Source: a virus. From it: a stretch of DNA of 44,242 nt. A model generated the notes under the pieces. The model made no database searches. It had not been told where the DNA came from and worked only from the letters and a program-made list of their open reading frames with translations. Location of the stretch: positions 1 through 44,242 of the IMG/VR virus record IMGVR_UViG_3300035438_000908. The stretch is one strand, 5' to 3'. Below, one piece after another: positions 1 through 9,600 of this stretch (position 1 is the stretch's first letter; every line of letters starts with the position of its first letter). The translations under genes and the position numbers were made by a program.

Positions 1-682
1 CATACTCTGGTGAGCCAAACTGGTTCATGTTTTTTCTGTCAAGCCTTGACGAATGGCCGGTCCAGTGGACAAGCTCGTGAGCAAGAGTTCCATAATAGCC
101 CTCTGGTGTCTTGAAGAGTTCAAATGGAGGCATAACAACATGGTCTTCACGAGGAGAGTAGTAAGCCCTGCTTCCGTCTCCCGTGTTGATTGTTGCACCA
201 ATTTCCTTGATTGCGTCCTCAAGTTTTCCGACTCTTTGCTCTGGAGTAAGAGCATCGGTTGGAAGCTTCAAGAATTCTTCGCGGTCAATACCCTCAACCT
301 GGTCGAGGTTGAACACGTGTGCGGTTGTGAAATAGATACCCTTAGACTTGCGAACCTTCTTGCCTGTATCTGGGTCAATTTCATCTCCAAACATCGTTTT
401 AGGCATAAGAATCGCAGTGGCTTTTTCACCCTTCTTTACGCTTCCGCCGAGCTTCTTCCATTGCTGGAATCCGCCCCAATGAGGAGTTGCGTAGCCCTTT
501 TCTTCTGCTGCAAGCATGAGAGCAAAGAGGTTTCCGCCTGAGTACATATTCTTTGTAGAAGCGTTTCTCGGCATATTGCCGGCCTTGTGCCACGGTGCTT
601 CCCACTTGCCACCATCTTTTTGTGACTTTTCAATCATGTTGATGAGATGGCTTGTGAGGTTTTGGTAGTACTCTTCTGCTTT
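1..682 (-). other. Module: ArdC-like antirestriction protein with MPTase-PolyVal metallopeptidase (partial)
   Basis: Directly after R3788 comes an ArdC-type N-domain: Y-Y-Q-N-L-T-S-H-L-I, W-E-A-P-W-H, N-M-Y-S-G-G-N, A-T-P-H-W-G-G-F-Q-Q-W and V-K-K-G-E-K-A-T-A-I, the usual ssDNA-binding signature. It continues into the zincin domain Y-Y-G-T-L-A-H-E-L-V-H-W-T-G-H with His3994, Glu3995 and His3998. Both parts match ArdC from conjugative plasmids and the polyvalent proteins of phages, which protect incoming DNA from host defences. The sequence is cut by the left edge a few residues after the zinc motif, so the last ligand is outside. Confidence 0.9.
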
Positions 683-3600
683 TCCTGAAGAAAGTCTTGT
701 GCCTTCTGGTACTCCAAAGTCAATTCCAGTTACTGGAACAGCCTTCTTTTTTCCGCCAGCCTTGCTGATAGAAGCTTCAACTTTAAGAAGTCGTCGATTT
801 ATGTCGTCACCCATTCCGTATGGACCTTCGGTCCAGCCCGGCATCGCGCTCATCATTTCTTCAAGCTGTGGATGAAGTGTTCCGAGTCGGCCGTCTTCTC
901 CACCGATTCCGCCTTGGTATGCCTTATCGATTTTAATCATTGCAGCAGCAATTTTGTCATCTATTGCTTGCACCCAGTAGTTGTCCTCGGTGTTCCCCCA
1001 CTTCTTGATTGCGTCTGCTCTTTCTCCCTTGAGTCTTTCAATCTTGGAAAGATTGTCTTCTATCTCTTCAAGTGTTTCATCCAGTTTTTCTCTTGCTATT
1101 TCGAAATGTCTTTCTACATCATCAATGTAGGAATCTAGTCGAACAAACGAATCAATCATTTCTTCAATTTCTTCCAGTGGGAATCCAGCTTTTACTAGTT
1201 CGTCTTGGTAGTCGTACACGCTAAATCCTTGAGTGTTTTTGCGATTCATTGTGAAAAGTTCGGAAATTGCTTGTCTTGTCTTGAGCGCTTTTTCAACATC
1301 TTCTAAATTTCTATGTGGAGTCTTTCTTTGAATCAGCGGCTCCCTGTCGAATCCAGGATTAGCGGGTGTTGCATCTTTTGCGGCTTGACTAATATTGCTT
1401 GGAACAAGCTTCCCGTTTTCGTCTTTGAATGGAAGGCTTTCTCCGCTTGAAAGTCGAGAAGTATTGCCTTCTCTACGAGCAGCAGCATCGTTCATAGCGT
1501 CAGCTCTTCTGCTTGAAGATGTTCTTGCTACAAACCTTTGACCTGAAGACATTCTTGGCGCACCGGGAACAGCAGAGCTAAGGTTGTCAACATATCCGCC
1601 AGTTTCGTCCTTGGGGAAAAGTTCGTCTTGACTTATTTCTGGGTATCCAGACCTTGCGAGAGCATCGTTCACTCGCCCAAGCAGTTCAGAAAGTTTAGCA
1701 TCGCTAATCATTCCGTCTTCCTTCATGTCACCCTTGATGGATACGCGACCTTCTTTGATTCGCTTTTCCCATGCTTGCTTGCGGCCAAAAGAAGCAGTAA
1801 TTGCCTCAATCAGAACAGCTACTGAATTGGGAACGCCTTCTTTGTTCATTTTGTCTTTTATTCTCAACAAAGCGGCATCGGAAAGCATTCTTGAGTCATA
1901 TTCGGCAGCCAATGAATCAAATCTTGAATCACCAAGACTTGCCATTGCTTCTTTCATGTTCTTAAACTTTCCAGAAGCAACAAGAGCATGCATAAACTCG
2001 TCGGAAATTCCCAATTTTTTAAGGTCACTTTTTGTTGGTGCCCTTGTGACCGACAAAGGAGTCAGTCCTACTTTTGCACTAACTTCATTCATTGCTTCAA
2101 TAAGCCTGTTCAGCTCTTCAGTTGAAGGTTCTGGATTTTTAGAATCTCTTTCAACCCCAAGAATGTCCATCATGTTTGAAGCAGTAACGCTATGTCCACG
2201 CTTAATCCACTTTGCTGCAAATTCCTTGTCAGCCATTACGGTTTTTTCGCCAACTCTTGCCTGAGATGGTGCTCTCGTTGGCTCTAGCTGTTCTGACCTT
2301 CTTGCGGCTCGTGGTGCTACTGCAAATTCTGAATCCACTACTGGGTTCCTGAACGAGCCACTACGAGCATTCCACTTAGGGTTGTCAAAAATTGCTTCCG
2401 AGTTAAAACGCTCTACTGGAGATTCGTAAACAGGCTCTGGTGGGTTTTTGCCTCTTGCTAGTTCAGCATCAAATTGTTCTCTTGAAAGACTGTCCCATTT
2501 TTCTTTAGACCAGTTAACCCTGCCTTGTTCGTCAAGGTCATATTCCGGGGTAGCGATATCGCTATGGCGAACCCACTTTGGAGCACCATCAAATCCCCAG
2601 ATTCTTGTTACGTCCTCATTACCAAGCTGGCCAGCCTCTAGGTAATGTTTTCCTTCCTTGAGGTCGTCAAGCATGTCTGCAGCCGTTCCCGCCATGATGT
2701 ATACGGGCTTGCCGTCAAGCATGTCTTGCGCATCTTTTTCTGGTATGCCAAGAATTGAAGAAATACGTTGAGCGTCTCCAATTTCGCGAAGAGTTCTGAT
2801 GGCATCTTCTTCGTTTACTTCAATAAAGTCAAGAAGCCTGCCTGCGTCAACGGGCCAGCCGTTGTTTGACGAATATTCCATATCTGGATTAGCAATAATC
2901 TTTTTTGCAACTTCTGCATTAAGAATATGAGATTCCTTACCCTTTGGAACAGAACCAAGTATGCCCAGCATGTCGGACGGGATTACTGCGGTACCCGGGT
3001 CACTGTGGAACGCATCCAACGATGCGCGGACCTGTTCTCTGCTGTTGTACTTGCCGCTGCCGGTTGGAGGTGGTCCAAAGTATTCTCCAGAAGAAAGTCT
3101 TCTTTGGATTCGTGAACCCGACTCGCCATCTGGCGCAAAACGGGCTCCAGAATAGAACCTGTACGGGCGAGTGTAACCGTCGTCCGTTTGGCTATTCTCT
3201 AGCCATTTGGGGAGGTTGTTCCATTCTTGCAATGCCTCAAGGACATACTTACCAAGTGGTGCTTCTTTTTCTTCGGCAACTTCAAAAACATCTTTGTTAA
3301 AGAATTCCACAAACATTTGCGTGTCATCATCGTCTTCGCGTATTTGTTTTAACGCTTTAATTATGTCTTCTTTTGGAAGGCCTTCTAAGTCGCGTAATTG
3401 CTTATAGTATGGCTCGTATGCTGAAGGTCTTTGCGTGTTTTCAAAAATGTCTGTTATTTCTGAAAGATTTTCTGCAGTAAATTCCCATGGCGATGGAGGG
3501 TTTTGGCCCCATGTTTCATGAGAGCTCCAAAAGTCGGAAAGGAATTCATCTGTTTCTTCTGGGAAATCCCTCCATGAATCAGATATAGACCTGTAATCGT

Positions 3601-6600
3601 CGCTTGCCATGTCTATCCACTTATCGGAGTCGTCGTCTGGTGGGTTGTCGAGATAGAATCCAGAACCACCAGCAGAAAGTCTTTCACCAGAAGAGAATTC
3701 TGCTGCTGCAGGTCCCTCACGGCGCTTGCCTGGAATTGTTTGAGCACGGAGCCTATTGCCATCAGCAAAGTTTTGACGGTCTTCATCGCTCCATGGACGC
3801 TGTCCACGAGCACGACTGTTCTTGCCCTTGCCCTGTCTTCTTGCAATGCTTCTTCCAGAAGACAACCTGGCGGAACGAGCGTTTGGCTTCTCGTCTGCAT
3901 CTGTTGTGTGGTTAAAAACCCAATCGAGTGAACCGAGGTCAATTTCTTCTTCTGCTCTAGTTACAGCAACATAAGACAACCTAAGTTCCTGCTCGTTTGG
4001 CATAACCCATTCTTCGAGTTCTTCGTCAAATTTTGGCTTTCTGAAGTCTGACCAAATTTTCACTTTTCCAGATTCAAGGCCTTTTGATGTATGTGCTGTT
4101 TGTATCTTTACATAATCGTTAGGGTCTAGCTTTTCTATGTCTTCTTTTCTTGTGAGAATATTGTCTAAAGCATTACGTAGTCCTGGTATTGAATTCTTTT
4201 CCAATAAACCATCGAGCATGTTTAGTCTGTTATTGTCCGCAGAAGCAACTTCTTTTTTAAATTCTTCGTACGTTGTTATTCCTTCAAGGTCCGCGCTGAA
4301 TTCTGGCCTACTTGTCATTCTCTCTCCGCGAGAATTTGTCCAATAGGGTTCGCCTTTTTCGGCATTCTGCATCCACTCAATATTGTCAATAAAGTTTTGT
4401 AAATCTTTTTTGAAATTTGCGCTTCCGTAAACTTTCTTTTGTCCGCCACCCTCTTCAATTACTTCCATGGTTGCGGCTATGGCTCCACCATTGCTGCGAC
4501 AAAGAATCATTGTTGCGTCTAAAACGCTCATTTCGGTAACAACTTCACCTGGAACATCAACACGAGAGCCGTTTTTGCCTGCTCTTGTCTTTTTTCCGGT
4601 CATGCGTTCTTTTACCCCAAGCAAAGTCAAGAACCTGTTGCCTATGCCTGCTATCTTCGCTCCGAATCTGTACGATTCGGTTATCGGCATATCGTATTCA
4701 GCTTCTACTGCATCCAAGGTTGAGCCATCAGCTCCACGCCAAGCATTGATTGCCTGATTGGTGTCACCAATGTATATTTTTTGTGCAGACTTAGAATCTT
4801 TCATCATTTTTGCAAACACAGGGTTAATATCCTGAGCTTCGTCAACCATGATTACGTTTACGCCATCAGTGCCACCAAAACTTGCAACATCTGGTTTAGT
4901 CAGTGCCCACATCTTTGTTAGATGGTTAGACTCAAGACCAAGCATTCCTTGCTTTTTTAAGTTGTCCCTATCCTGTTGCAGGTCTTCCCACATCTTGTTG
5001 GCATATTTTAATACGTTAGGCATTATTGGGCTGTCTTCAGGAATTGCTAAAGGTCCATTAAATTTCCCAGTAAAATGCTGTGGTCCTATTTTTTCGTCTG
5101 AACTTATTGAGTAAGCGTTTACGCCTTTAGCAACAATTTTGTAAATATCTGTGGGAGTTAATTCAAGTGGTGCATCACCATCTCGCGGTATAAAAGCTCC
5201 CTTGATTCCAAGATATGCTGCCTTGCCTACGTACGACCTAACCGAGTCATCCATGGACGCTTTTCCGGCTTCATACAGTTTGGTTTTTAGACCAGGCCTA
5301 AGACCTGGAGAACCACCAGCCCCTATCATGGCTTTAAACGCAATACCGTCCATCGTCATAACGGAAACATTGTCACCCATTCCGCGAGCTTCAGCATCGC
5401 TCTTGGCGTCTCTGTTGAAAACTAAATAAAGCACTCTTGCGCTTGGGTCTTGAGCGGCCAAACGATTGGCAAAACTTATTACTGTTGTTGTTTTACCTGT
5501 TGCTGCTAAAGCTCCAACTTTTACGTCAGAGCCTGTCATCATGGCGTCAATCGCATCAGCCTGTTCTGGGTTTGGCTTAAACTCGGCTTCAGGGTAATCG
5601 TATGGTACAACTTCGTCTATGCCTATTATCTTGCGAGGCTTACCAGAGTACTTTTCCAGTCTTGGACCCTTGCTTGGCCTTTTTGGGGTTGGAGCACCGG
5701 CTGATGTTGGTTTAGAACCTCTTCCAACAATCTCGGCCAATTTGGCCCACTGCGCATCACTTAGTTTTCCACGATTTCTCTCATACTGACCAACAACGCT
5801 TTCGATGAAAGTATTTCCTCGCATGACTCTTGCGCCATCGATTAAGCCTTCTTCATCTTTTCTTGCTGCTCTTTTTGGCTTTGGTGGTGCAAAACCACCA
5901 GAAGAGAACCTTTCTCCGCCGCTTTCTTCTGAAGAGAAGTCTGGGTGAAGTTGAGGGAAATCTGCAAGATATCCATCGATGTTGAGTCCGCCGTCTTCCA
6001 GGACGCTAACCATGCTTGGGTTATTTTCTGAAAGTCTGTCCTTGATTCCGTTGAAGACTGCAAGCTGTTCCCTGTCTGACATGTCATCAAATGAACGAGC
6101 TTCCGCAATATTGAACCTGCCCGAACCGCCAGAAGACAGTCTATTTCCTCTGTTGAGTGGCTTTACACCGTATCTTTTTGCATTTTCAATGTCAAGAGAG
6201 AATTTTGAACTTGTAGCACCCTTTTCCACCATCTCGGTGATGTGTTTGTCGAAAGCAATTTGCTTGAGGCGCTTTAGTTCTCTTTCGGCTGTGTCGATTA
6301 TCGAACCTGGAGCCCTTGTTCCAGTGCCTTCAAGCTCCCATTGAATAGCGGTCTCAATATCAAACGCCGCCCGACCAACTTCGCTACTTCTAAAATAGAA
6401 CCGGTCATTAATTTTTGCCCAGTCTTCTATGCTGAAGTCAGCAATGCTCCACTTGGGCTCTGGGGTCATTGTTCCTATTTCAACATATGGAGGTATTGCG
6501 TGTGAAACCAGTCCCTCAATCTTGTCGATATTAAAGCTTCTGTAGGCACCATTGCCATCGTCTGCGGTTTCGTCCCAGGCTCTAAAGAAGGCAATGCCTT

Positions 6601-9600
6601 TTTTGCTTGTCCCAAATGATTCTGGATACACAGAGCGCTGTTTACCATCGTAGGTAAAATGAAGAATGTCTTCTCTAGACGCAGCACTTCTTGCGCCATT
6701 ACTGTTGTTAGCAACTGCTTCAGCTACGCGTCTTGCGTTTGAGCCTAAGTCATCAGGTCTACGAACCAAATCTTCCGCGCGCAAGCTCTCAGGTTTTGGA
6801 TTTACTGCCTCAGCCCAGGAGAACTCTTCCTGCATGCTGCGGTTGGTGGCCAGTTGAAGCCCATGTTCTCTTGCTTCTTTTGCTAAATCCTGAATAGATG
6901 TTCGTTGTGTTCTGTCAGAAAGAAGCGCTTCAACGACTGCTTCGTCGATATTTGCAAAAGCATCTTCCGCATAGTAGTCATGGAAAGAGTGTCCGTAAGC
7001 GTCTCTTCCACGGAACCTTTCACCGTCTAGTGCTGAACGCGGAACACCATTTTCTACCATCCAGTCGTAATAGTTTATACCACCTGAGGAAAGACGAGAA
7101 TCTTCTGCATGGCTTTCGTTCCATTGCTCGGCGTAATCCGCGAGTTCGCTTGGGGTCATTTCTGAAAGCATTGCATTTTGCTCTGCCATCTCCCTGTAGA
7201 ACTTAGTGATGCGGTCTTCTTTTGCTTTCCGCCTATCTTGGGCTCTGGCAAATTGAGCCCCCCGTTCTTCCAGTTCAGCTTTTCGCCTGTCTTGGGCTCT
7301 GGCAAATTGAGCCCCCAGTTCTTGCTTTTCTTCGTCGGTAAGTTCCCTACCAGAGGAGAATCTTGGGTCCCTGTCTCTCCAGGTTTCTTCGTCCATCCAA
7401 GCGGCGTAATCGGCTGCTTCTTCTGGAGTCATGTTGTTAAACTTGTCGGTTACAGTCTGTGCGCGAGCATAGTCATCCGCCATTGCCTGCAGGTCTTCGT
7501 CAGTCATTTCTGGTTGTGACTCTAAGTAGCGGTCGTAGTCTTCCCGTGCGTCGCCTACATCTTTTTTGACTTGCTCAAGAATTGGTTCAACACTTTCTGC
7601 CCTGACATTTAGCGCGTAGGCCAAGTCTTCCGCAGTCATTCCTTCATAGTCTCCTGCAAAAATAAGCTCAGAAAAGATTGCTTCTTTCAAGTCTTCTGGG
7701 TTTTCGTAAGAATTTATGTAGTTATCTTTTCTACTTCCACGCTTAGCACCAGAAGAGAATCTGCCCATTTCGTCAAATTTTGGACCTGACGTGCTGTATC
7801 TTCCACCGTAACCAAGACCCGACTGTTGTAGCCATGCTTGGTAAGCGGGGTCATCTCCACCGTATGGACCAAATTCAGGCCTGTTTACATACAAGAATGA
7901 ACGAATAGCATTCATGTATGACTCTTTGTAATTGTCAGAGTACAGGTCAGAATTAAGAACGCTGTCTATTTCGCTTGTCAATAGAGGGGTATGAGCCATG
8001 TACCAAGACTTGTAATCAACGGTCCCCTTCTTGGCGAAGAAGTCTTTCTTTGAAGGCTTTCCTGGCTTATCAAAGAACTGCATGAATTGATTAGTTTCGT
8101 TTTGGTAGTTGTCCTCGAAACGCAATTTTGCAACGTTTGTAGCAAACTCTCTTGCGCGATACCAATCTTCACTTTGCCACTTTGGGTCACCGTTGTACAT
8201 CGGTACTTCAACAAACCAGCCATTGTTCTTTATGAAGGCAGCAACATCTTTTTCATATGCATCACGTTCTGCTTTTTCAGCAGATGAATCCATCCTGAGT
8301 GGATTGCGCTCAACATGGCGCATCTCCCTGAGGCCTGATGCACCTTTCTTGTCAAAATCTATACCAGAAGAGAATCTGTTGCTTTCTAATTCCATCTCTC
8401 CGGCGACTGACAGGTTGAATCCATTAGCACGCTCAAGTGCGTTTTCAAGAGCTATCTCACGCTCGTAATTGCCGCCGTCATGGTTTTTTGACATCTCTTC
8501 GATTAATGGAACTGCGCCACCAAACCTCTTGTTGTATTCTGCGTCTCCAAGGTATTCTCTCGCAATGTTTTCTGTTCCATCAGCAAAACTTAATATCTCA
8601 TCATTTGCCTGTTGTAACGCATCTCCTGCTTCGTCTTCGTCCATTCCATCAAGGTCCGGCATTGTTGGCTTGGTCAGACTGCTTACTTCTGAGGCTGCGT
8701 TCTTAAACTGTGCAGCGTGTTCTGCTTGGTCTTCGGCATCCATCTCAGCAAGCATTTCGTATGCTTTTTCGAGTTCATCGTCAGCTGTACGACCATCTCT
8801 GAGCCCCTTGATTATTGGGTGGTCTTCCTCGTCGATAACACCTCTTGCAAGTAAGAAATCAGCGAGCTCCCTAGGGTCGTCTCCTGCTTCATCCTCTGCG
8901 GCATCTATCCATGTTCTCTGACCAGAGGAAAGACGTCCGAATGGGTTTTCTACAGCCGTAAACTGGGTTGAACGCCTTTCTGCTCTGCTTTCTGCTTCAG
9001 CTTCAGCATCCATCTCGGCAAGCATTGAAAATGTTTTTTCAAACTCGTCGTCGGCGGTTAAACGGTTTCTGAGCTTCTTGACTCTTGGGTGGTCTTCTTC
9101 AAGTATTCCTTGTTCAATCAAGAAATCAGCAAGTTTTTTAGGGTCATTTCCTGCTTCTTTTTCTGCAGCATCTACCCAATATCCTTCACCGGAGGAGAAT
9201 CTTGGGTCCCTGTCTCTCCAGGTTTCTTCGTCCATCCAAGCGGCATAATCTGCGGCATCTTCTGGAGTCATGTCTGCAAAGTCTGCGCTTCTTTCTGCGT
9301 CAGCTTTTCTTATTTCTACGTCCTCTTTGCCTATTTCTTCGCTGATTAGTTTGTAGTTTCTTTCTGCCCACTTCTTAGCCGCGCTACTTGACGTGAAAAC
9401 TTTGTCATGTTCGTATTCGTTAGCATTTTGTCCACCGTTACGTCTAGCGTCCGCAAATCTAGTTACTACAAATCCATCTTTGGAGTTGCCTTGTATTAGG
9501 TAACCACCATCAATATCCGGCGCGTCCATCTCAATGCCGTCATCAGTTTTTGTCCACTCACCAGAGGAAAGGCGCTCTGCCGAAGACGGAGTTATCTTGT

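Larger units (their letters stand above)
7097..7747 (-). other. Modules: acidic helical segments between R1433 and R1655
   Basis: Two modules. The first starts with a helical stretch around residues 1447-1495 containing M-T-A-E-D-L-A-Y-A-L-N-V-R, which could be a winged helix-turn-helix but is not certain, and ends with the acidic M-T-P-E-E-A-A-D-Y-A-A-W element before R1566. The second (about 85 residues) holds a tandem 18-residue repeat (GAQFARAQDRRKA twice, 54-base period, from about 7231) and a third M-T-P-x-x-x-A-E-Y-A version before R1655. Highly charged, probably elongated; function unknown. Confidence 0.6.

Noticed and set aside
53-541. Plus-strand open frame of 162 codons
   Set aside because: It lies opposite the ArdC-like module, has no ribosome binding site and is a shadow of the giant minus-strand frame. 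The same applies to plus-strand frames at 1725-2264, 8109-8468 and 10266-10802.
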